From Streptococcus parauberis NCFD 2020 (GTDB lineage Bacteria; Bacillota; Bacilli; Lactobacillales; Streptococcaceae): 64,000 bases of DNA. The notes under the pieces were generated by a model. That model saw only the letters and a program-made list of their open reading frames with translations. It did no database searches and was not told the origin of the DNA. Numbering within the stretch: the stretch's first letter is position 1; each line of letters begins with the position of its first letter. The stretch spans positions 1,612,001 through 1,676,000 of the forward strand of contig NZ_AEUT02000001.1 in assembly GCF_000187935.1 (NCBI RefSeq). Reading direction: 5' to 3'. The position numbers and the translations under genes were made by a program. Shown piece after piece: positions 17,547 to 24,927 of this stretch.

Positions 17547-18961
17547 TATCTTAGTCCTTCCAACCCACCCGCGGAATGTCCACCAACTAATTTGCTTCTT
17601 GCAATCACTCGTGATCCGTCCATCAAAGCATTTGCCTTCAACACTGAAGTAAAACCAAATTGTTGTCGTATTGTATCAATGGTTGATTGGAGCCTTTCTT
17701 CTTTTTCAATTTGTTCAACATCATCAAATAATGATATAAGTCCAAAAGATTCATCTACTAACTGAGAATAGTAAACACTAATATTTCTAACGGAACCTGA
17801 GCTATATTTTTTATGAAACAGTGCCAAAACATGATTTTTTAATGTATTCGTCTGATTCGTTGGCTCAACTTTCATCTGTGCATGAATACTTTTCTTATTC
17901 TCGATCCTTGAATAGCCTATGCCTATAGAAACACAAGTCGTCTTCTTACCAGCTTTTCTAAGTCGAATAGCTACCTGCTCTGCCATCTCTCCAAGAACTA
18001 ACTCAATCTCTCTTTGTTTGACATAATCTCTTGGCAAAACTTGGGAATTTCCTATCCCATTTGACTTGGGTTTATAAGGTTTGTGAACATTACTCTCATC
18101 AATGCCATTAGCGTGAAAAAACAAATCAACACCATTAACTCCCAAATGTGCTTTCAAAACATCAGGATTGCTATTAGCAAGTTCTTTGATTGACATTATT
18201 CCTAAGGAATTGAGTTGCTTCTTCATTCGATGACCAATTCCCCAAAAATCTGTCATCTCTGGAATATCCCAAACTTTAGTCTCAACATCTTCATAAGACC
18301 AATTAGCACGCATAGTCTTTGTTTTCTTAGCTTCATTATCAAGAGCTAGCTTAGCTAACAATGGATTACTATTTGACATACCTACAGTGGAATATACACC
18401 TGTTTTTCGGAGAATGTCATGTTGAATCTTGCTAGAAACAACATCGAGCATTTCTTTTCTCGACATAACCTTATTTGGCACGAAATAGTTCAATGATCCT
18501 GTCAGGTCGATAAAACCCTCATCAATCGAATAAGGGAGAATATCCTCTGGACCACCATAGTTCTGTAGAATACGCTGTATCTCTATATTTTTCTCAATGT
18601 AGAGATTCATCCGTGGGGGAACAATGAAAGTGACTTTCGCCCACTCTTCGATAAATCTAACGTATTCAGGTGTTATCTCAAGTCCCTGTCGCTTAGCATT
18701 ATAATATGAGAATTTACGCGTATGAATATCAAAGGGCAAATCATACATTCTACCTACATTTTGGTTGCCAAATACTTTTTTGAACATTGGTGATGAGGCT
18801 AAAATCAATCCGTTTGAATTATCTGCTCTACTCATCACACACAAAGAAGTTTTTAAAGGATGAAGCCCTCTCTCGACACATTCTACGCTTGCATAGAAGG
18901 ACTTCATATCAATAAAAGCAATATCGCTTTTAGGTTCTCGTGAATAATCAAAATAACCCAT
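17546..18961 (-). CDS. Y-family DNA polymerase (UmuC/ImpB/UvrX-like)
   Basis: 471 residues with Y-family palm motifs: IAFIDMKSFYASVECVE at the N-terminus with the first catalytic Asp, and YSIDEGFIDLTG near residue 144 with the Asp-Glu pair. These are followed by the helix-hairpin-helix thumb (WGIGHRMKKQLNSLGI) and a little-finger domain. It performs error-prone translesion synthesis. ICEs and plasmids of streptococci (e.g. Tn5252) carry such genes. It is 2 bp downstream of the LexA/HdiR-like repressor gene, giving an SOS-inducible operon. Confidence 0.93.
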   Translation of the reverse strand: MGYFDYSREPKSDIAFIDMKSFYASVECVERGLHPLKTSLCVMSRADNSNGLILASSPMFKKVFGNQNVGRMYDLPFDIHTRKFSYYNAKRQGLEITPEYVRFIEEWAKVTFIVPPRMNLYIEKNIEIQRILQNYGGPEDILPYSIDEGFIDLTGSLNYFVPNKVMSRKEMLDVVSSKIQHDILRKTGVYSTVGMSNSNPLLAKLALDNEAKKTKTMRANWSYEDVETKVWDIPEMTDFWGIGHRMKKQLNSLGIMSIKELANSNPDVLKAHLGVNGVDLFFHANGIDESNVHKPYKPKSNGIGNSQVLPRDYVKQREIELVLGEMAEQVAIRLRKAGKKTTCVSIGIGYSRIENKKSIHAQMKVEPTNQTNTLKNHVLALFHKKYSSGSVRNISVYYSQLVDESFGLISLFDDVEQIEKEERLQSTIDTIRQQFGFTSVLKANALMDGSRVIARSKLVGGHSAGGLEGLR

Positions 18962-18963
18962 AG

Positions 18964-19641
18964 CTAATCCTCCAATGGCATGAAGTGACCAACAATTTTT
19001 CCGACTACTCGTGGATTCTCATCAAATGGCACAAACTTATCTGGGTAATCCTTATTGATTGACACCAAACGGAGCCCTTCTTTTTCACGGTAGACTTTCT
19101 TAATGTAGATCTGCGAATCCCAGACGACAGCATAAACCGCCCCGTCATAATCGAAACCAGTCTCTCTGATAAGAGCCACTTCTCCGTTTTGATAGGTGGG
19201 TTCCATCGAATCTCCGTCAACCCAAGAAGCAAAATCATGTGGCAATTCTTCATTGTAATAAACCACGTCATAGTCCAGGTCTCCGTAAACAGATGCACCG
19301 ATACCAGCAGAAAGTTTCTCGTAAACATGATACTCTGAACGATTCTCAGCAATGCTGATAACTTTCTGTGAAAACACCATGTCACGAACATAGGTAATAG
19401 CTTTCTCTTGGTTTGGCTCAGTCAGTTGCTTATAGAGGGATGAGATTTCATCCTCACTCAGATATCCTTCTGTAACATTTAGGGCTTTCTCCAACTTTGC
19501 AATATTAACTTTAGTCGGTTTTGACAAGCCCTTTTCCCACTTGAAGTAAGCCTGCTTTGAAACTCCGATGCGTTCAGCCAGTTCTTGTTGCTCAAAGCCT
19601 AGTTCTTCTCGCTTTTGCTTTAATTTATCAGGTTGATACAT
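18964..19641 (-). CDS. HdiR/LexA-like self-cleaving XRE repressor
   Basis: 225 residues. The N-terminal XRE helix-turn-helix (residues 6-60) is joined to a peptidase S24 domain with an Ala112-Gly113 cleavage site in LSAGIGAS, nucleophile Ser145 in GDSMEPTY and general base Lys181 or Lys182 in YIKKVYRE. Such proteins are cleaved after RecA activation and derepress DNA-damage genes. It is in one operon with an ImmA-like protease upstream and the polymerase downstream, spaced 2 bp from each. Likely target: the palindromes upstream of the operon at 20534-20583. Confidence 0.93.
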   Translation of the reverse strand: MYQPDKLKQKREELGFEQQELAERIGVSKQAYFKWEKGLSKPTKVNIAKLEKALNVTEGYLSEDEISSLYKQLTEPNQEKAITYVRDMVFSQKVISIAENRSEYHVYEKLSAGIGASVYGDLDYDVVYYNEELPHDFASWVDGDSMEPTYQNGEVALIRETGFDYDGAVYAVVWDSQIYIKKVYREKEGLRLVSINKDYPDKFVPFDENPRVVGKIVGHFMPLED

Positions 19642-19643
19642 AA

Positions 19644-20507
19644 CTACCTCTTTTCTAATAGGAGTATTGTTTTGGCTCGTAATTTTGCTTGTTTTGCGGT
19701 CAACTTATCTGTATGCCAGGCATAGCCTACTGACTGCCCAAAGTCATACTCTAACCAAGTATCAATATCGTCTTCTTGTTCCAACTCCTTGCGAAAGCTA
19801 TTTTCTAGCAACTCAGGAAACTGTGTACTTGCCACAAAATTACACTCTCTCAGGTGATTTAGAACTTTAGCAAGAACATCCTCTTCAACTGCTCGGTACT
19901 CGTCTTCAATCTCAGTATGGACTTCCTCAAAAAGACTGAGGACAGGCTTGCTTTGACCCGATTGATATTGATAAATAGCTGAGCTAATCTCTTGATTGTT
20001 TCGTTTCAAACGATAGCGGAATAAATCTTGTAATCGAAATTTCAAGGCGTCCGCTGATACGGATAGCTCTGTCATGACCTGCTTAAAACTATCCAAGCGA
20101 TAATAAATTTTTGACAGTAAGACTATATCAGGCATGAGAATATAAGCAGAGAAAAGATTGGCTTCGCTTTCTTTCACTGTATCTTTTTTACTACTTAATT
20201 GTGTAAACTGCTTACCTGAATGTCCCAAGATATAGTGACCTAGTTCATGGCACTTAGTGAAGTTCTGTTTCACTGGAGGGTTCTGACTTTCATAGGAAAT
20301 TGAAATGCCGTCTTCATCAATCATAGTCAGTCCTTCAATCTTTCGATTGGTAAAATGGTGTTTCATCACTTCGATATTGAATTTTTGAATACAGTCATCA
20401 AAATAATAATGAAAATGATAATTCAAAGGTGAAACTTGATTATCTTTCATAAATTGATATAGTTGCTCTCTTGCAATTTGGGTTACTCTTGTATAAACAT
20501 CTCTCAC
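19644..20507 (-). CDS. ImmA/IrrE-family zinc metallopeptidase
   Basis: 287 residues from GTG 20507, chosen because AGGAGGTG lies 4 bp upstream; an ATG at 20537 is in frame. It has the M78 signature CHELGHYILGH (H-E-x-x-H near residue 87) and a long helical C-terminal region. In ICEBs1 and related elements ImmA cleaves an XRE-type immunity repressor to trigger excision. Here it precedes an S24 repressor that can cut itself, so its substrate could instead be one of the XRE proteins at 22-23 kb. First gene of the SOS-type operon. Confidence 0.9.
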   Translation of the reverse strand: MRDVYTRVTQIAREQLYQFMKDNQVSPLNYHFHYYFDDCIQKFNIEVMKHHFTNRKIEGLTMIDEDGISISYESQNPPVKQNFTKCHELGHYILGHSGKQFTQLSSKKDTVKESEANLFSAYILMPDIVLLSKIYYRLDSFKQVMTELSVSADALKFRLQDLFRYRLKRNNQEISSAIYQYQSGQSKPVLSLFEEVHTEIEDEYRAVEEDVLAKVLNHLRECNFVASTQFPELLENSFRKELEQEDDIDTWLEYDFGQSVGYAWHTDKLTAKQAKLRAKTILLLEKR

Positions 20508-20533
20508 AGTACACCTCCTCACAAATTTATCAG

Positions 20534-20583
20534 TCAACTATTTAGTTGACTATAATTATATAAAAAAACTGGACGATTGTCCA
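20534..20583 (-). promoter_or_regulatory. Operator palindromes and promoter of the SOS-type operon
   Basis: Two dyads flank a minus-strand TATAAT: TCAACTATTTAGTTGA (20534-20549, 7-bp arms) just downstream of the -10, and TGGACGATTGTCCA (20570-20583, 5-bp arms) over the -35 region. They are the best candidates for HdiR-like repressor binding. Confidence 0.55.
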
Positions 20584-20698
20584 CTGGAAATTAGTTTACT
20601 AACTAACAAATATTTCTCGTAACTAAATCGAAACCCTATCATTAACCCGTTTGTAACACGATTCCTGTAAAATAAATTTCATCTAGGAGGAAACACTT

Positions 20699-21045
20699 AT
20701 GAAAAATTACTCAGCTTTATTGCACTAGCGTTTACTGCTATCGTCTTGGTTGCTTGTTCAAGTAAACCTAACATGGATGGGGAATACTATGAAATTGGAG
20801 ATTACGGAATTGACCTGGTTATCACTATTATGGGTGACAAAGGAACTGTCGATGCTGAAGGTTCGACCAGTAGTATGACCATTGATACTGATACACAAAC
20901 CTTTGAAATTCCAGGTTTTGTCAATCCAACTATCGAATATGAATACAAAGACGATGTTATCACTTCAAATATCACAGGCTCAGAGCGCCAATATTTCAAA
21001 AAGGTAGTGAGGTTTACCAAAAAGAACTCAAAAAGTTTAACGTGA
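20699..21045 (+). pseudogene. Small lipoprotein gene with frameshift in the signal peptide
   Basis: GGAGG precedes ATG 20699, but the frame from it stops after nine codons. Adding one A to the A5 run gives MKKLLSFIALAFTAIVLVAC, a classic lipoprotein signal with lipobox LVAC, leading into the ~100-residue open frame that ends at 21045. The mature part is beta-rich and acidic (DGEYYEIGDYGIDLVITIMG), resembling small streptococcal lipoproteins on mobile elements. It is either a recent pseudogene or a homopolymer error. Confidence 0.75.
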
Positions 21046-21062
21046 CGGAAGAATAATAGAAA

Positions 21063-21096
21063 AAAGCTCAGAAAATTTCTCTGGGCTCTTTTTTTC
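21063..21096 (+). terminator. Terminator after the lipoprotein gene
   Basis: AGCTCAGA and TCTGGGCT form a stem followed by a run of seven or more T. It also separates the convergent minus-strand operon. Confidence 0.8.
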
Positions 21097-21114
21097 TGGT
21101 TTACTAAGCTATAA

Positions 21115-21270
21115 TTACCTATTTGTTGGAATATCTGCTTGAAAACCTATCTCTTTGTATCTAATTTCATATTTCCCACCTCTATAGATAGCGTACCAAA
21201 CTATTCCTCCTGACATTAAAATTAACAAGTAGCCTCGTGATGTTTTAACCATATCAATAATTTTTTCCAT
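21115..21270 (-). CDS. 51-residue membrane peptide coupled to the PIN-domain gene
   Basis: Below the usual size limit but well supported: ATG at 21270 with GAGG 7 bp upstream, 8 bp after the stop of the PIN-domain gene. It encodes a peptide with one hydrophobic span (YLLILMSGGIVWYAIY, residues 18-33) preceded by a basic N-terminal helix and ending in RYKEIGFQADIPTNR. It resembles no family I know. The coupling and the membrane anchor of the partner suggest they form a membrane complex; it could be an inhibitor or anchor for the PIN protein. Confidence 0.65.
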   Translation of the reverse strand: MEKIIDMVKTSRGYLLILMSGGIVWYAIYRGGKYEIRYKEIGFQADIPTNR

Positions 21271-21278
21271 TTTTTTCC

Positions 21279-21953
21279 TCACTTTACATATTTACCAGTA
21301 ATAATGCCCAACGAAAACACCCCTGCTCCACAAAGAAAAATTCTTAAAGCCTTTGAAAAAGCAAATTGGGTTTGAGAAACTTTATCTTCTTCAAATTGAG
21401 TTACCTCTCTCTCATTAGAACTTACGGAATTTAGCTCTGCCTTATCCTCTTGTTTATTTACAGTCCTTCCTCTGTTTAGGTTGCCATTTTTATCAATATA
21501 ACACACCATTATTTTCTTCCCCTTACACGAATTCAAGTCATTTAAACTATCAGCATCCACACTCAAAGCTTTATCATTAGTTATCAGTAACTGTCTATAT
21601 TGAGGTTTAGTTTTTGTAATTCTAGCTAATAATTCTGAGTCTGCAAAAGCTCTCTGTATTTCCTCATTATTAAAGGTATCTCCTTCAATAATAAATATTT
21701 CCTGAAATTGTTTCAGAATTGATAATACCATTTTCGCTTTGTCATGTTTTTCTTCAATCGTCGACATATAGTGCTTTACGATTTCTAAACACACTTCTCT
21801 GGTAATAGTTATCCGTTTATTCATATTGATAAATTTATCATAATTGTATTCAATAAATCCTCGGAATTCCTTTGTAAACATGACTGACGATGTATCAATG
21901 TAGATGATGTCATTATTGTTTAGTAAGTATTCAATATAAGTATTAAATTCCAT
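21279..21953 (-). CDS. PIN-like domain protein with C-terminal membrane anchor
   Basis: 224 residues from ATG 21953 (GAGGTG 6 bp upstream; a GTG at 21962 is in frame). The N-terminal half has the acidic pattern of a PIN nuclease: DIIYIDTSSVM with Asp20, a Glu in TREVCLE near residue 53, FADSELLARI with Asp105, and LLITNDKAL with Asp127. A charged linker follows, and the last ~22 residues (ALRIFLCGAGVFSLGIITG) form a transmembrane helix, so the PIN domain should face the cytoplasm at the membrane. It is coupled to a tiny membrane protein gene and lies downstream of an XRE regulator. Possible RNase effector; not recognised as a named family. Confidence 0.7.
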   Translation of the reverse strand: MEFNTYIEYLLNNNDIIYIDTSSVMFTKEFRGFIEYNYDKFINMNKRITITREVCLEIVKHYMSTIEEKHDKAKMVLSILKQFQEIFIIEGDTFNNEEIQRAFADSELLARITKTKPQYRQLLITNDKALSVDADSLNDLNSCKGKKIMVCYIDKNGNLNRGRTVNKQEDKAELNSVSSNEREVTQFEEDKVSQTQFAFSKALRIFLCGAGVFSLGIITGKYVK

Positions 21954-21994
21954 GTTTTTCACCTCAGTTCTTTTATAGGTTTATTATAAAAAAC

Positions 21995-22030
21995 GAGAAT
22001 AAAAAAATCCTCCACAATTTGTGAAGAAAT
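21995..22030 (-). terminator. Terminator after the 284-residue XRE gene
   Basis: On the minus strand TTCTTCACAAATTGTGGAGGA folds into an imperfect hairpin followed by TTTTTTTATT. It may only partly separate the PIN operon from the XRE genes. Confidence 0.6.
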
Positions 22031-22885
22031 CTATATATTGTATTTTTGAATGTATTTCAAATATTGATATGAATAAACATTACCAAATAAAGCAAAATCC
22101 ATCATCAACTGAAGGCCAAACTGGTCATTTTGAATACTATCTTCTCCATGATTTGTTAAATTGAAAATATATGTCAACGCATAATAGTATTCAAAATAAT
22201 CTCTTGTACTATTTTCTCCTCTTAAATGAACTAATAATTCAAAGATAGACTCATTTAGTTCTTCATTATTCCCCTGCTTTTTTAATAAGTCAGCTGCTGT
22301 TTTTTTGGTAAAATCTTTTGAATTTAGTTTATCTTTAAGTAACAGTTCTACTTGTCCAGAAATAGGTTCAGCATAGTTTGAGATTCCAACATAAAAATAT
22401 ATATTAAGCACATTGACCAATAGCATAGAATCATTATACTGTTCGTATAGCATCTGATATTTGTCTAAGCATATATTTATTTTTTCCGTTGGATTCATAT
22501 ATACGTCAGCGGATATTGATTCGTGAATGCTATAAACCTCTTGATAACCAGCAGGGAATCCACCCGATGAAAAATTTACCTTCGGAAATAATGCAAAAAA
22601 ATCATCAGTACTCCCAACAATATCATTTTTCATTTTTTCAAAATAATTGGATAATCTCCCTGGCTCTGAAAGTTCCTGATTCAGCAAGTCATCTAACGAA
22701 ATATGGAAATAGTCTGAAATTTTTTCTAAAGTTTCCTGGTCTGGATACCGTTCTCCTTTTTCATAGTAAGATATGACATTCCCCTTGCTAAAATGTAATA
22801 TTTCAGCAAGTTCATCTTGTGTATGCCCAAAAAGTTTCCTCAACTTTTTGAGATTCTCTCCCAAAATATTTGATTTATTGCCCAT
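22031..22885 (-). CDS. XRE-family regulator with long C-terminal helical domain
   Basis: 284 residues. The N-terminal HTH (ENLKKLRKLFGHTQDELAEI, residues 9-66) is followed by a ~200-residue helical region containing YEQYNDSMLLVNVLNIYFYVG. The size and layout recall the Arp-type regulators of ICESt1/ICESt3 or Rgg-like sensors, but I see no S24 or M78 motif. It is 17 bp downstream of the smaller XRE gene, so the two form an operon in the ICE regulation module. It probably controls the conjugation promoter together with that protein. Confidence 0.75.
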   Translation of the reverse strand: MGNKSNILGENLKKLRKLFGHTQDELAEILHFSKGNVISYYEKGERYPDQETLEKISDYFHISLDDLLNQELSEPGRLSNYFEKMKNDIVGSTDDFFALFPKVNFSSGGFPAGYQEVYSIHESISADVYMNPTEKINICLDKYQMLYEQYNDSMLLVNVLNIYFYVGISNYAEPISGQVELLLKDKLNSKDFTKKTAADLLKKQGNNEELNESIFELLVHLRGENSTRDYFEYYYALTYIFNLTNHGEDSIQNDQFGLQLMMDFALFGNVYSYQYLKYIQKYNI

Positions 22886-22902
22886 ACTACTTCCTTAAAA
22901 TT

Positions 22903-23244
22903 TTATCGCTTGGTGTCATCAAACAATTTTTTCCTTTCTTTCATGAATTCAATCAGTTCATCACGAAAGATTGCCTTCTCTTCCTCTGTTAATCCATCGG
23001 AAGTCATACGAAATAATACTTCGACATTCGATAAATCTATGTCATCTTTTTGTCCCTCTAATAGATAATCCGTAGTTACTCCGTAAAATTTAGCAATTTT
23101 TGATAATTTTTCTGGTGTAGGAGTAACTTTTCCATTTTCCCAGCGAGCATAACTTTGTTGAGTAATTTCTAGGGAATCTGCTACTTTAGCTTGAGTTAAA
23201 TTCTTCTGTTGTCGTAATTCTTTTAAGCGATATGGTAATGTCAT
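22903..23244 (-). CDS. cI/ImmR-like XRE repressor of the ICE
   Basis: 113 residues: HTH_3 domain at residues 5-60 (RLKELRQQKNLTQAKVADSL, then QQSYARWENGK) and a short C-terminal helix region (EEEKAIFRDELIEFMKERKK). In size and position it matches the ImmR/Arp repressors of ICEBs1 and ICESt3. It is divergent from the conjugation operon promoter, and two ACATCA-N4-TGATGT dyads lie in the intergenic region, the likely binding sites. The ribosome binding site is GAGGAA. Predicted to hold conjugation silent until inactivated, possibly by the ImmA-like protease. Confidence 0.85.
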   Translation of the reverse strand: MTLPYRLKELRQQKNLTQAKVADSLEITQQSYARWENGKVTPTPEKLSKIAKFYGVTTDYLLEGQKDDIDLSNVEVLFRMTSDGLTEEEKAIFRDELIEFMKERKKLFDDTKR

Positions 23245-23286
23245 TTTCTGTTCCTCAAAAATATTTAAGTTTTTTACAAAAAAACC

Positions 23287-23338
23287 TTGACATTACATCA
23301 CACATGATGTAAAATATATGTACATCAAGGTTGATGTA
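23287..23338 (+). promoter_or_regulatory. Conjugation promoter with two operator dyads
   Basis: TTGACA (23287-23292) and TAAAAT (23310-23315) are 17 bp apart. TTACATCA-CACA-TGATGTAA (23293-23312) fills the spacer, and TACATCA-AGGT-TGATGTA (23321-23338) lies just downstream over the start site. Both dyads are perfect with a 4-bp spacer. This is the classic layout for full repression by a dimeric XRE protein. Confidence 0.85.
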
Positions 23339-23793
23339 TTTGATTCCAAAAAAATTTAGTTTTTCTTTTGGAATCACTAATGTTCATTGCAAATTAAATA
23401 AAAAGTGCGTCTGACAACCAGAGGACTGACCATCAAACTACACTAAACTTCGTACCTTTATTGTATCTTGTTTGAAAAAGAAAGTCAAGTCCGTTTGTGG
23501 TTGAAGTTGAGATAGTAAAACAACTCTAAGGAATTGTGGGCTCACACGCATTTCGGACTTTCGCACTTTTCCGAATAGTAAAGTGAACTGGCTTCGCCAA
23601 AGGGCGTAAGAGAATCGTGACAGGCATGATAACGACTACCTGGATGATTGGCCGGGAAAGCGATGGTAATTGACGCAAAGCACCTTGCTAAACGTTGCCA
23701 CCGTAAAAGGTTTGTCTAATTCCTAGATAGGTCTTTCAACCAAATAATTCTTTTTCAAACTGACTACTTCTCATCATTTCATAGGAGTAGTCT
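23339..23793 (+). ncRNA. Long 5' leader of the conjugation operon
   Basis: About 450 nt between the promoter and the first small ORF has no coding capacity. It contains several local hairpins: GATTCCAAAA/TTTTGGAATC near 23341-23376, TGGC-TTC-GCCA near 23590-23600, and GACTACT/AGTAGTC at 23762-23792, which covers the AGGAG of the leader peptide. Long untranslated leaders precede the conjugation operons of ICESt3-type elements. The GC-richer stretch 23540-23700 stands out from the AT-rich surroundings, suggesting a conserved RNA structure. Riboregulation is inference. Confidence 0.55.
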
Positions 23794-23859
23794 ATGCTCA
23801 AGCTACTAGATTTTTCTGGTAGCTTTTGTTTTTACAACAAAGAAAGGAGGCATTTATGA
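23794..23859 (+). CDS. 21-residue leader peptide overlapping an attenuator and the next start codon
   Basis: ATG 23794 has AGGAG 6 bp upstream. The peptide starts MLKLLDFSGSF and ends ERRHL; its TGA (23857-23859) overlaps the ATG of the next gene (23856). The terminator hairpin at 23800-23825 lies inside its coding sequence, so translating ribosomes would melt the hairpin. The AGTAG of its ribosome-binding region (23786-23790) can pair with either the upstream GACTACT or the CTACT (23803-23807) of the terminator. This has the hallmarks of transcription attenuation with translational coupling. Confidence 0.65.
   Translation: MLKLLDFSGSFCFYNKERRHL
23800..23834 (+). terminator. Attenuator hairpin inside the leader peptide
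   Basis: AAGCTACTAGA (23800-23810) pairs with TCTGGTAGCTT (23815-23825) around a TTTT loop, with one G-U wobble, followed by TTGTTTTTA. It would stop the conjugation transcript unless the leader is translated. Confidence 0.75.
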
Positions 23860-24104
23860 CCTCATATTTTGAACAATACTTGGAGCGTCACTTCCAGAAT
23901 TATCTTTTCACTCATAAGATGTACGCTCACAGCTTAAACCTGCAGGCCAGTCTCTTTAGCGCTGCCAAAGAAGAAATTGACACACTCGTCAAGAAATTCA
24001 AGGCAACTGGCTATCCACTTGCTGAATTGACCTATTATAGTCAAATCTACAAAAACAAAATCAATCGATTTTACTTTGCTCAAGTCAGCTCTGTGATGTG
24101 CTGA
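23856..24104 (+). CDS. First conjugation-operon protein, hypothetical
   Basis: 82 residues starting MTSYFEQYLERHFQNYLF, with AAAGGAGG upstream. It is basic and aromatic-rich, mostly helical, without a membrane span. Such small proteins head the conjugation operons of ICESt3-type elements; the function is unknown. The start overlaps the stop of the leader peptide, so expression should depend on leader translation. Confidence 0.7.
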   Translation: MTSYFEQYLERHFQNYLFTHKMYAHSLNLQASLFSAAKEEIDTLVKKFKATGYPLAELTYYSQIYKNKINRFYFAQVSSVMC

Positions 24105-24141
24105 CTTTTTTATTACCACAAACTAGAAATGGAGAACACTT

Positions 24142-24438
24142 ATGATTCCTGAAACACTTGCTATGAAACCAGAATTTATTGGAACTGCTTATTACGAAAA
24201 ACTTGGTCATGCCCCACGTACTGTCTTTGGCAAAGAAGGCAAATACCAACGTCATGTCCTGAACAGTCAAGAACATGGTTCCTTCCATGTCATCACTTCT
24301 GCAACCAATACTGTCTTTGATGAAGACACTCTCGTCAAACTCGTCAACCCTATCTTCTTCCCAGACCGTGCAGTCAATGGCTCAAACGTAGCCCCTGCCC
24401 TTAATGTCTTTGCGGAAAAACTCGAAATCGTTAAATAA
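24142..24438 (+). CDS. DUF961 (YdcP/Tn916 Orf23-like) conjugation protein
   Basis: 98 residues: the [20 protein letters not shown] start and [23 protein letters not shown] end are typical of the DUF961 family at the beginning of Tn916- and ICEBs1-type transfer operons. It has no membrane segment. A second DUF961-type gene follows after 18 bp. Its role in transfer is not defined; accessory binding at the transfer origin is often proposed. Confidence 0.85.
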   Translation: MIPETLAMKPEFIGTAYYEKLGHAPRTVFGKEGKYQRHVLNSQEHGSFHVITSATNTVFDEDTLVKLVNPIFFPDRAVNGSNVAPALNVFAEKLEIVK

Positions 24439-24456
24439 GAAAGGAATTAGAATACT

Positions 24457-24912
24457 ATGGCTAAAACAGGATTGAACTTCGGAGAAAAACTCCAGATCGT
24501 TGATAAAAGCTACCGTGTTATCACGGATGCCCTTAAGCTCGATGAGGTCTTCGGGAAACTGACCTTCCGCTCCATTGAAGGCACTGAACTCATCTATGAA
24601 GATGACCGCAGTCAACGCAATGACGATGGCTCCTATGTCCAAGTCCCAACAGGTGAAGTCCGTGGGATTACCGTGGGGATTCACTCGGCTAACCAACACG
24701 AAACACTCTTTTTCACTATCGTGGATATGTCTGAACAACAGCTCAATGACCTTAGGCTCAACTATCGCGAGGAAGTAGAACTGACTGATATTGCTGTGAC
24801 TTACTCCGCTATCGGTCGAAGCGACAACTACCGTCTCTATGCTTCTGCCATCAAGAAAAAAGGTACTCAGGCTACTCCCAAATCTGAACCTAATGCTGCA
24901 GAAAAAAAATGA
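24457..24912 (+). CDS. DUF961-type (YdcO/Tn916 Orf22-like) conjugation protein
   Basis: 151 residues with FGEKLQIVDKSYRVITDALK and LNYREEVELTDIAVTYSAIG, the pattern of the second DUF961 protein in Tn916/ICESt3 operons. The last ~18 residues are a low-complexity tail (TPKSEPNAAEKK). AAAGGAATTAG precedes the start. Soluble; function unknown. Located directly upstream of the coupling protein gene. Confidence 0.85.
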   Translation: MAKTGLNFGEKLQIVDKSYRVITDALKLDEVFGKLTFRSIEGTELIYEDDRSQRNDDGSYVQVPTGEVRGITVGIHSANQHETLFFTIVDMSEQQLNDLRLNYREEVELTDIAVTYSAIGRSDNYRLYASAIKKKGTQATPKSEPNAAEKK

Positions 24913-24927
24913 TGCTAGGAGGTAATC

